Assembly: GCA_963698435.1 (NCBI GenBank)
Contig: CAVOQV010000001.1
Span: forward strand, 11,597-75,596
Direction of reading: 5' to 3'
From: Sva-07 sp963698435
GTDB taxonomy: Bacteria > Actinomycetota > Acidimicrobiia > Acidimicrobiales > Ilumatobacteraceae
Length of the DNA: 64,000 nt
Shown: one piece after another, positions 11,311 to 19,600 of the stretch
How the letters are laid out: each line of letters opens with the position of its first letter
Position numbering within the stretch: the first letter of the stretch is position 1
Notes under the pieces: model-generated
Told to the model about the DNA's origin: nothing
The model's database searches: none
The model's input: only the letters and a program-made list of their open reading frames with translations
Position numbers and translations under genes: made by a program

Positions 11311-12903
11311 ATGGGTGGACATGAACATCGAGCGGGTGCTCCGGCATCGACACGATCGGCTGGCGGCGGATCGGCCAGACACATGAGTGCACGAGCGCTC
11401 GGGCCGGATGCGGAGCCGGGCCGCGAGGGGTCCGATGTCGACGCATCGCTCGACTCGCCTGCGGTGGCCGAGGCCGACACGAAGGTCGCCGGGCTCGCCG
11501 GGGCGACGGTTCGGGTGAGTCCGCGGCGGTTGCGGCGGCGGTTGATCGCCTCCGATGTGGTGGCGATTGTGGTGGGGGCGTTGTTGGCGTTGGTGGGTCA
11601 GCAGATCTTCGGGCCGGTGCCGGCGGAGATCCGTAATGAGGAGTTGTTGTTGACGGTGGTGGTGGTGCCGGTGTGGGTGTTGATGATGGGGGCCAATCAC
11701 CTGTTCCTCGCCCGGGCGATCAGCCGGTTTGGTGAGGAGTTGCGGCATTTGTTGGTGGCGGGGGTGATGAGTGTGGGGTTCTTGGTGGCGGTGTCGTTCG
11801 TGGCGCAGTATGACGAGCTGTCGCGGTTGTGGGTTGGGTTGTTGTTCGTGTGTGTGACGGTGTCGTTGGTGGTGTCGCGTCTGATTGCTCGGCGGGTGTT
11901 CACCAAGTTGCGCCGCAGTGGCCGCATCAGTCGGCGGGTGATCATCGTCGGGACGGGCAGCGATGCCGTTTCGTTGCTGCATGCGACGCAGCGGCGCCCG
12001 GATCTGGGTTACGAAGCGGTGGGGTTCACGGGTGATCCGGCGGGTGAGCGTGGTGGTGTGGGGGTGTTGGGGTCGTTGGATGACACCCTCGAGGTGGTTG
12101 AGCGCACGGGTGCGACCGGTGCGATCTTGTCGGTGGCGTCGTTGGAGCCTGGGGTGGTGAATCGATTGACGCGGACGTTGACGGATGCGGGGTGTCATGT
12201 TGCGTTGTCGTCGTCGTTGCATGACATCGATATTTCGCGGACTCGGTCGCAGGCGTTCGATGGTCGGTTGATGATCTATGTGGAGCCGACGAATCGTTCC
12301 CGTCTGCATTTGTTCTTGAAGCGGGCCTTCGACACCGTGCTGGCGGGGCTGGTGTTGTTGTTGACGTTGCCGATCGTGGCGATTGCTGCGGTGGCGATCA
12401 AGCTCGATTCGCGTGGGCCGGTGTTGTTCAAGCAGGTTCGTGTGGGCAAAGACGGTGAGTTGTTCGAGATGTTCAAGTTGCGCACGATGGTGCGCGACGC
12501 CGAGGCACTGCGCGCGGAACTCGAGGATGACAACGAGTGTTCGGGGGCGTTGTTCAAGATGCGGTCCGATCCGCGTGTCACCCGGGTGGGGCGGTTCTTG
12601 CGGAAGTCGTCGATCGACGAGTTGCCGCAGTTGTGGAACGTGATGCGTGGTGACATGAGCATCGTGGGGCCTCGTCCGGCGTTGCCGGCCGAGACCGAGC
12701 AGTGGACTGCGGATCTCCACGACCGGTTGCGGGTGTTGCCGGGGATCACCGGGATGTGGCAGGTGTCGGGACGGTCCGAGGCCGACTTCGAGCTGTACCG
12801 GCGCCTCGATTTGTATTACGTCGACAACTGGTCATTGACCCACGACATCAAGATCGTGCTCAAAACCATCTTCGTCGTCCTCACCGGCAACGGAGCACAC
12901 TGA
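11311..12903 (+). CDS. Undecaprenyl-phosphate sugar phosphotransferase (WbaP/WcaJ-like), copy B
   Basis: Starts the polysaccharide repeat by moving a sugar-1-phosphate from a nucleotide sugar to polyprenyl phosphate at the inner membrane. 530 residues: a variable polar N-terminus (about 1-68), four membrane helices, a Rossmann-like domain (RVIIVGTGSDAVSLL), a fifth hydrophobic segment, then the catalytic domain with SIDELPQLWNVMRGDMSIVG and the terminal YYVDNWSL. The start ATG has GAAGGCGG upstream and aligns with copy B'. From 11,508 to the stop it matches 51,411-52,806 at every base I compared. The N-terminal 65 codons use C-ending codons like the neighbours, whereas the rest is rich in TTG/GTG/GTT, suggesting the 3' part was overwritten by conversion from B'. 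Confidence 0.9.
   Translation: MGGHEHRAGAPASTRSAGGGSARHMSARALGPDAEPGREGSDVDASLDSPAVAEADTKVAGLAGATVRVSPRRLRRRLIASDVVAIVVGALLALVGQQIFGPVPAEIRNEELLLTVVVVPVWVLMMGANHLFLARAISRFGEELRHLLVAGVMSVGFLVAVSFVAQYDELSRLWVGLLFVCVTVSLVVSRLIARRVFTKLRRSGRISRRVIIVGTGSDAVSLLHATQRRPDLGYEAVGFTGDPAGERGGVGVLGSLDDTLEVVERTGATGAILSVASLEPGVVNRLTRTLTDAGCHVALSSSLHDIDISRTRSQAFDGRLMIYVEPTNRSRLHLFLKRAFDTVLAGLVLLLTLPIVAIAAVAIKLDSRGPVLFKQVRVGKDGELFEMFKLRTMVRDAEALRAELEDDNECSGALFKMRSDPRVTRVGRFLRKSSIDELPQLWNVMRGDMSIVGPRPALPAETEQWTADLHDRLRVLPGITGMWQVSGRSEADFELYRRLDLYYVDNWSLTHDIKIVLKTIFVVLTGNGAH
11508..12903 (+). repeat. 1.4 kb identical direct repeat, left copy
   Basis: 1,396 bases match 51,411-52,806 without any difference that I found, on the same strand and 39,903 bases apart. 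Shadow frames on the opposite strand also translate identically. It is a substrate for recombination that would excise or duplicate the whole EPS cluster between, and is longer than short reads. Confidence 0.93.
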
Positions 12904-12966
12904 ACACCACCACCACCCTGCATCGGCCACCGCCACGCCACCGTCATCCAGCGTACAGCGCTCGTC

Positions 12967-13127
12967 GCATCACTTTGCGTGGTATTCCGGGCGACGGTGA
13001 CGGAAGTCTCAGAACGGCCATTCCCCAGTGACGGCGCCACGGGAGCGCCCTGCGAGCCTCTTGAACACTTCCTGCAACCGGAGTCCACGAATCACCTCTA
13101 CCACCAACAGTGGGGACCGTCTATGGT
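12967..13127 (+). promoter_or_regulatory. Promoter region of sugar transferase C with paired palindromes
   Basis: Within the 271-base gap. The distal element at 12,967-12,985 is GCATCAC-TTTGC-GTGGTAT. The proximal element at 13,101-13,113 is CCAC-CAACA-GTGG, and TATGGT at 13,122-13,127 follows the GTG by nine bases. Flanking sequence has diverged from copy B, while cores and spacing are kept. Confidence 0.5.
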
Positions 13128-13174
13128 GCGAGCATCGGCCGTCGTCGGTAACAACTGGAGGGCAGCGGGCGGGC

Positions 13175-14707
13175 ATGGACGTCGCAGGAAGAATTCGTAG
13201 CGAGAGGACACGAGCACTTCACACACGAGCACTTGGAGCGCGTGGTGGGGTTCGGAGAACCCACGAGAATTCGGATCCACCGGTGGCACCGGTCACCGAG
13301 GACGCAGCCGTGAAACGGTCGAGCCCGCGGCGTCTTCGTCGGCTGCTGATCGGCTCAGACCTGCTGGCGATCTCGGTGGGCATCGTGCTTGCCACCGTGA
13401 TCCAGCAGATCATCAGGCCGGTCCCGAAGGACATCCTCGTCGATGAAGCGTTGTTGGCGCTCGTCATCGCGCCGATCTGGATTCTGATGATGGGGGCCAA
13501 CCAGTTGTTCTTGGCGCGGGCCATCAACCGGTTCGGTGAGGAACTGAAGCGGCTCTTCAGCGCTGGACTGATGGCCGTTGGCTTCCTCGTTGCCGTCTCG
13601 TTCGTGGCCGAGTACGACACGTTGTCGCGGTTGTGGGTCGGGCTCCTCTTCGTGGGTGTGACAGCATCATTGACGACCTCGCGGTTGATTGCCCGCCGAG
13701 TCTTCGCCAATCTCCGTCGCTCCGGCCGCATCCGCAGACCGGTGATCATCGTCGGGACGGGTTCAGAGGCCATCTCGTTGATGCATGCAACCCAGAGGCG
13801 GCCGGACCTGGGATACGAGGTGCTCGGATTCACCGGGGACCAGTCGGGAGCACGCGCGGGGATCCGGGTGCTCGGTCCCTTGGACGAGACCTTGGAGATC
13901 GTTCGGAAGACCGGGGCCACCGGTGTCATCTTGTCCGTTGCCTCGCTCGAGCCGGAGATGGTCAATCGGCTCACGAGAACGCTGACCGACGACGGATGTC
14001 ACGTCACGTTGTCGTCGTCCCTGCACGACATCGACATCGCACGGGCGCGATCTCAGGCGATCGACGGCCGCCTGATGATCTATGTCGAGCCCACCAATCG
14101 GTCACGAACTCGGCTGTTCCTCAAGCGGTGCTTCGATGTCGTCGTCGCCGGGTTCGCGATGCTGTTGATGCTTCCGATCGTGGGGATCGCAGCGGTCGGG
14201 ATCAGACTCGACTCGCGTGGTCCCGTGCTGTTCCGGCAGGTTCGGGTCGGCCAGGATGGAGTGCCGTTCGAGATGTTCAAGCTGCGAACGATGGTGGTCG
14301 ATGCGGAGACGATGAGATCCGAGCTCGATGAGCGCAACGAGTGCTCCGGGCCGCTGTTCAAGGTGCGGTCCGACCCGCGGATCACCCGTGTCGGCCGATT
14401 CCTGCGCAAGGCGTCGATCGACGAACTGCCTCAGTTGTGGAACGTGCTGCGTGGTGACATGAGCATCGTCGGGCCGCGTCCTGCGCTTCCGGCGGAGACC
14501 GAACAGTGGACGCCCGATCTGTACGAGCGGCTTCGGGTGCTCCCCGGGATCACGGGGATGTGGCAGGTGTCGGGCCGGTCGGAAGCCGACTTCGAAACCT
14601 ATCGGCGACTCGATCTGTACTACGTCGACAACTGGTCGCTGATGCATGACGTGAAGATCCTCGTCAAGACGTTCTTCGTCGTGCTGAGCGGGCGCGGCGC
14701 ACACTGA
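13175..14707 (+). CDS. Undecaprenyl-phosphate sugar phosphotransferase, copy C
   Basis: 510 residues, paralogous to copy B over its whole length: polar N-terminus, four helices from LIGSDLLAISVG, Rossmann-like VIIVGTGSEAISLM, fifth hydrophobic segment and catalytic domain with SIDELPQLWNVLRGDMSIVG. It ends with RGAH where B ends NGAH. Codon use is like the surrounding genes, unlike B. The start ATG was chosen because it lies about 45 bases downstream of the TATGGT hexamer and has GGAGGG upstream; an earlier in-frame start at 13,028 would overlap the promoter. Having several initiating enzymes suggests alternative first sugars or redundancy. Confidence 0.88.
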   Translation: MDVAGRIRSERTRALHTRALGARGGVRRTHENSDPPVAPVTEDAAVKRSSPRRLRRLLIGSDLLAISVGIVLATVIQQIIRPVPKDILVDEALLALVIAPIWILMMGANQLFLARAINRFGEELKRLFSAGLMAVGFLVAVSFVAEYDTLSRLWVGLLFVGVTASLTTSRLIARRVFANLRRSGRIRRPVIIVGTGSEAISLMHATQRRPDLGYEVLGFTGDQSGARAGIRVLGPLDETLEIVRKTGATGVILSVASLEPEMVNRLTRTLTDDGCHVTLSSSLHDIDIARARSQAIDGRLMIYVEPTNRSRTRLFLKRCFDVVVAGFAMLLMLPIVGIAAVGIRLDSRGPVLFRQVRVGQDGVPFEMFKLRTMVVDAETMRSELDERNECSGPLFKVRSDPRITRVGRFLRKASIDELPQLWNVLRGDMSIVGPRPALPAETEQWTPDLYERLRVLPGITGMWQVSGRSEADFETYRRLDLYYVDNWSLMHDVKILVKTFFVVLSGRGAH

Positions 14708-14782
14708 ACCAACGTCGGTGCCTCACACCGAACGACTTGGTTGGTTGCCAGGTGCGTGGGCGGTGAGCGTAACCTTGGCTCG

Positions 14783-15454
14783 GTGGTGAGCGATCGGTTG
14801 TCCATCAACGTGTGCTTTCACGGAATCGGTGAACCGGCCCGCTCACTCGAACCCGGTGAGAGTCCGTACTGGATCACCGCGGCCCGATACGAGGAGATCT
14901 TGGACGAGATCGCCTCGTGGCCCTCGGTGGCCATCAGTTTCGACGATGGAAACGCCTCCGACGTCGAGTTGGGGCTCTCGCCGCTGATCGAGCGGGACAT
15001 GGCAGCGACGTTCTTCGTACTCGCTGGTCGGATCGATCTGCCCGGGAGCCTCTCGACCGGCCAACTCCGAGAGCTGAGAGCTGCCGGGATGGGTGTCGGG
15101 TCACACGGGATGGATCATCGGCCGTGGACAGGTCTCGATCCGTCGAGCAGGCAACGTGAACTGGTCGAGGCTCGTGATCGAATCGCTGAGCTGCTGGGCG
15201 AGTCGATCAACGAGGCTGCATGCCCCCTCGGGAGGTACGACAGGTCAGTGCTCCGCGAGCTGCGGCGGCTCGGATACGCGCACGTGTACACCAGTGATCG
15301 CCTGGCGGCCAAGCCGACCGACTGGATCCAACCCCGCTACAGCGTTCGGTGCGACGACACGGCGTCGTCCCTGCGTCGAGACGTTCTCGATCGTCAGTCG
15401 ATGCGGCACCGGGTGCGTCCGCTGGTCTCCGGCTGGGTGAAGAGGCACCGATGA
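14783..15454 (+). CDS. NodB-type polysaccharide deacetylase-like protein
   Basis: About 223 residues. The metal-binding motifs of carbohydrate esterase family 4 are visible: SFDDGN (motif 1) and GSHGMDH (motif 2, HxxxH). A third motif appears as CPLGRYD rather than RxPY. It would remove N-acetyl groups from a polysaccharide or modify the polymer in the periplasm. No signal peptide is obvious, so it may be cytoplasmic or lipid-intermediate directed. The start is uncertain: GTG at 14,783 or 14,786, or TTG at 14,741; none has a strong Shine-Dalgarno. It converges with the next gene. Confidence 0.8.
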   Translation: MVSDRLSINVCFHGIGEPARSLEPGESPYWITAARYEEILDEIASWPSVAISFDDGNASDVELGLSPLIERDMAATFFVLAGRIDLPGSLSTGQLRELRAAGMGVGSHGMDHRPWTGLDPSSRQRELVEARDRIAELLGESINEAACPLGRYDRSVLRELRRLGYAHVYTSDRLAAKPTDWIQPRYSVRCDDTASSLRRDVLDRQSMRHRVRPLVSGWVKRHR

Positions 15455-15478
15455 CGAGGGTGCAGTGGACGTCGGACG

Positions 15479-16396
15479 TCAGTGTCTCAGCCAGTCGGGA
15501 CCGGGAGTGCCGAACATCCGGCGTGGGGACACGAGTGCCCCGAACGCGGCACGACTCGTCGGCTTTCCGAGCAGAGCGCGACTTCCCTCACGGAGAACCA
15601 CTGCTGTCCAGAAGGCGAACGTATGAACCCGGCCATGGCGGAGTCGGAACAGTCGCACCCGATTGGTGACGAGGAGCGGCCACAGGGAGGGAGAGCCGGC
15701 TGAATCGCCTTCGAGGTGAATGGCGACCGCGTCCGGTGTGTAGCGGGTGGCGAACCCGGCATCTCGCGCTCGGAGCGCGAACTCCGTTTCCTCGGAGTAC
15801 AGGAAGAAGCGTTCGTCCCACGGACCGCATGCGGAGATGCACTCGGCGCTGATCAAGAGGGTGGAACCCTCGGCCCAATCGGTCATGGTCTCGTGCTCGT
15901 AGCAGCGCGGATTGGTGACGACTTCGCCGAAGAGAGCGAATCGTCCGGCACGGCGAGCACCGACCACCGCATCTGCAAGCGCGCGCAGGACGGTCGGTTC
16001 ACGCCGCTGTGACTCGATCAGCTCGCCTTCTGCGTCGAGCAGTCGTGGAACCGCGATTCCCGTACCCGGCTTGCGCAGCGCATCGAGCAGCCGACGCACG
16101 CACCCGTCCGTGAGGCGGACGTCCGGATTGAGGACGAGAACCGCGTCGTAGTCGTCCAACGATGCGACACCGATGTTGATTCCGGCTGCGTACCCGCCGT
16201 TACGGCCTGTTTCGATGACGGTCGCCTGAGGTGCCACTCTGCGGGCTGCGGCGCAACTGCCATCCGTCGATGCATTGTCCACGACGGTCAATGACCATTC
16301 CAGGTCAGCGAGGCCCGCATCCAGCGACGAGACCAGATCCGGGAGCAACGTTGCGCTGTTGTACGTGACAACCACGACGGCAACGCGCTGGTTCAT
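15479..16396 (-). CDS. Family 2 glycosyltransferase (rhamnosyltransferase-like)
   Basis: 305 residues with a GT-A fold signature: VVVVTYNSATLLPDLVSSLD at the N-terminus, VDNASTDGS, NGGYAAGIN, the metal-site NPDVR and the acceptor-region WDERFFLYSEETEFALR. This pattern is that of WbbL-type rhamnosyltransferases. It acts at the cytoplasmic membrane face adding a sugar to the growing lipid-linked unit. It is divergent from the large Tat protein gene, with 272 bases between them. Confidence 0.87.
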   Translation of the reverse strand: MNQRVAVVVVTYNSATLLPDLVSSLDAGLADLEWSLTVVDNASTDGSCAAARRVAPQATVIETGRNGGYAAGINIGVASLDDYDAVLVLNPDVRLTDGCVRRLLDALRKPGTGIAVPRLLDAEGELIESQRREPTVLRALADAVVGARRAGRFALFGEVVTNPRCYEHETMTDWAEGSTLLISAECISACGPWDERFFLYSEETEFALRARDAGFATRYTPDAVAIHLEGDSAGSPSLWPLLVTNRVRLFRLRHGRVHTFAFWTAVVLREGSRALLGKPTSRAAFGALVSPRRMFGTPGPDWLRH

Positions 16397-16544
16397 GGCA
16401 CCATCCCGCAGCGACGCTCGCTGAGATCCCCGAGGGTTGCTGTGAGCATCGGAATCAGGTCCACGAGGGTGGCGTCATGGTTCGGTGTCGGGTCCTCGGT
16501 GGGCTGGATTTTGGGCGTTCTGTGTGCGAACGGTGACCGGTCTC

Positions 16545-16616
16545 GCACGGAGAGTGCGGAACCCTGCGCTTCTTGACGAACATCCGCTTGTCCCTGCTCC
16601 TGGCGATCGCTAGGTT
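16545..16616 (+). promoter_or_regulatory. Putative promoter of the DUF4082 protein
   Basis: GCAC-GGAGA-GTGC at 16,545-16,557 has the same CAC-N5-GTG core as the sugar-transferase promoters. TTGACG at 16,573-16,578 is followed 32 bases later by TAGGTT (16,611-16,616). The TTGACG-N32-TAG arrangement is identical in spacing to those at 51,140 and 53,473. The gene start lies 52 bases further on. Confidence 0.35.
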
Positions 16617-16668
16617 CGTGGTTTGCGGACGGTACGTGTGGCTCCCGTCCCATGCAGGAGGATCCCCC

Positions 16669-19600
16669 ATGGCTGGAGAACGTAGCGGACACGACGACGA
16701 CCCGAAGGGGATGGGACCGCGTCGCCCGGTCAGTCGGCGATCGTTCATGAAGGGAGCCGCGATCGGTACCGGCATTGCCGCCACCGACCTCTCCTTGCTC
16801 TCCGACCTCGGCCTCGCCGCGTCGAATGCCGTACTGACGGAGAATGCCCAGACTGGCACGACAGACTGGGACATTGACTACCAGGATGACAGTATTGAAG
16901 GTTTCGCCACTGACTTCAGTGTGAACGCAGGCAGTCCTGTCGCGTTCAAGATCAACACGGCTTCCACGAACTATCGCATCGACATCTATCGGGTCGGATG
17001 GTACGGCGGCGCTGGTGGTCGCAAAGTTGCCTCGATTCCTCGCGTCTTGTCTTCTCCTCAAGTGCAGCCGGAGCCAATCCGCGACGAAGCGCTCGGCCTC
17101 GTGGACTGCGGCAATTGGGCGGTTTCTGCGACCTGGGACATCCCGTCCACTGCGGTCTCAGGGGTGTATTTCGCCAACTTCGTGCGGCTGGACGTGGCCG
17201 GCCAACCGGCGAACCGAGCGATGTTCGTGGTGCGAAATGACGGTCGGCAGAGCGATATTCTCCTGCAAACTTCGGACACCACGTACGAGGCGTACAACCG
17301 ATGGGGCGGAAACAGCTTCTACGCTGGCGACGGTCAGGCTCAGTTCGGCAGGGCCGTCAAGGTCAGTTACAACCGGCCGATGGCGTCATCGGAACTCGAA
17401 AATGACTTCGACTACGCGGAGCTTCCGCTCGTGCGTTGGCTCGAGCGCAACGGTTACGACGTCGCTTATTGCGCAAACGTCGACACCGAACGAGCCCCGG
17501 CAGAGCTCCTTCAGCACAAGGTGTTCATCTCGTCCGGGCATGACGAGTACTGGTCCGGCGGCATGCGGGCCAATGTCGAAGCCGCTCGCGACGCAGGCGT
17601 CAATCTCATCTTCATGACCGGCAACGAAATCTTCTGGAAGGTTCGTTGGGAGTCGAGTATCGACGGCTCGGGGACTCCCCACAGGACCCTTGTGTGTTAT
17701 AAGGAGACTCTCGACAATGCCAAGATCGACCCGAGCCCGGAATGGACCGGAACGTGGCGCGATCCTCGCTTCAGCCCACCGTCGAACGGAGGTCGGCCGG
17801 AGAACGCACTCACCGGGACGCTTTTCAAGGCGATCATCTCGGTCGACGACGTGGATTTCCCCATCGAGGTTCCGTACGACTACTCGCGCTTTCGAATCTG
17901 GCGGAACACGAGCATCGCGTCGCTGGCACCTGGAACGAAGGCCACGCTGACCAACGCAACGCTCGGTTACGAGTTCAACATCGACGGCGACATTCCAGAC
18001 CGTCCGGCGGGTCTGATTCGCATGTCGGAGACCACAGTTGTCATCGACCAGGTGCTCCGAGACTACGGCAAGACGTATACGCCTGGTCCGCTGACTCACT
18101 ATCTGACGATGTACCGGGCGAGCAGCGGCGCACTTGTCTGGAGTACAGGGACCGTGCAGTGGGCATGGGGCCTTGACGAGTACCATACGAATCGGCCGGT
18201 CTTCGAGGTGCCTGTCGATCCGAGGATCCAGCAGGCGACGCTCAACGTGCTTGCCGACATGGGCGTACAACCCGCGAGTCGTCAGCCCGGTTTGGTTGCT
18301 GCCTCGGCGTCGACCGACACCTTGCCCCCGGTCTCGACGATCGTCGCACCGGCTGCGGGCGCCGAGCTTCCGGTCGGGAGTTCGGTGACGCTGACTGGTT
18401 CAGCCACGGATTCCGGAGGCGGCCGAGTGGCCGCTGTTGAGGTCTCGGTCGATGGCGGTGTGACCTGGCATCCAGCGGTTGGTCGCGAGACGTGGATGTA
18501 CACGTTCACCCCTCTCCAGGTTGGTACGGTCAACGTGCAGGTTCGTGCCATCGATGACAGCTGCAACATCGAACCTGTCGATGCCGGGACGAACTTCTCG
18601 CGGTACCCGAGAGATCTCCCGGGGTCGCTCTGGAATGCAGCGGTGTTCCCGAGCGTGATCGACAGCGCCGACCCGTCTGCGCTCGAACTCGGGGTGCGGT
18701 TCGTTTCGACGATCGATGCATTCGTGACCGGGATCCGCTTCTACAAGGCAGCTGCCAACGTCGGAACACACACAGGGCGCATCTGGAGCAGTGGGGGCGC
18801 CTTGCTCGGCACGGTTGTGTTCTCGGACGAATCGGCCACTGGTTGGCAGCAGGCGATGTTCACATCGCCGATTGCGGTCAAAGCCGGAGTTCCCTACGTC
18901 GCTTCGTACACGGCACCACAGGGGCACTATTCGTACGACACGAACTACTTCGAGTCTGCCTATGACCTCCCGCCAATCGGCGCCCCGGCCAACGGTGACG
19001 GCGGACCGAATGGCGTGTTCAGCACGTCACCCGGAACGTTTCCGACGAGAACGTTCGGCGCGTCGAACTACTGGGTCGACCCGATTCTCGATACCGACGA
19101 TCAGCGACCGCCGACGGTCGTGGACGCCTCTCCCGGTGTCAATGTGTCACAAGTGGGGGTCACGACCAGCGTCGCCGCCACCTTCAGCGAATCCGTGATC
19201 GCAAGCTCGATCGTCATGGACCTCGCTGGTCCCTCAGGAACGGTCGCTGGTGTGGTCTCGTACGATGACAGTGTCTTGACGGCCACGTTCGTTCCGGACG
19301 AGCCGCTCGAGCCGCTCACCACCTACACCGCCACGGTCTCGGCGGCGGTGGACACAGTTGGGTCTTCGCTCGTCACGCCCAAGTCCTGGACGTTCACCAC
19401 GGTTGGTGCTCCGGGCACGGTTCCGACCAGCATCTGGACTGGTGATGACGTTCCGGCCACGTTGGCTGCTGCAGATCCGAACGCGGTGGAACTCGGCCTG
19501 AAGTTCAGGAGTTCGAGCGACGGATTCGTGACTGGGCTGCGCTTCTACAAGGGTGAGGGCAACGGTGGCACGCACGTCGGTCGCCTGTGGACCGCTGCCG

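Noticed and set aside
10627..12720. 697-codon minus-strand frame
   Set aside because: Mostly His/Arg/Gln shadow of transferase B, and repeated identically opposite B'. Only its last 83 codons, from 10,878, form the small membrane protein.
11508..12903. Insertion sequence explaining the identical 1.4 kb repeat
   Set aside because: The repeat is the coding part of a sugar transferase ending at its stop codon; there is no transposase, inverted ends or target duplication.
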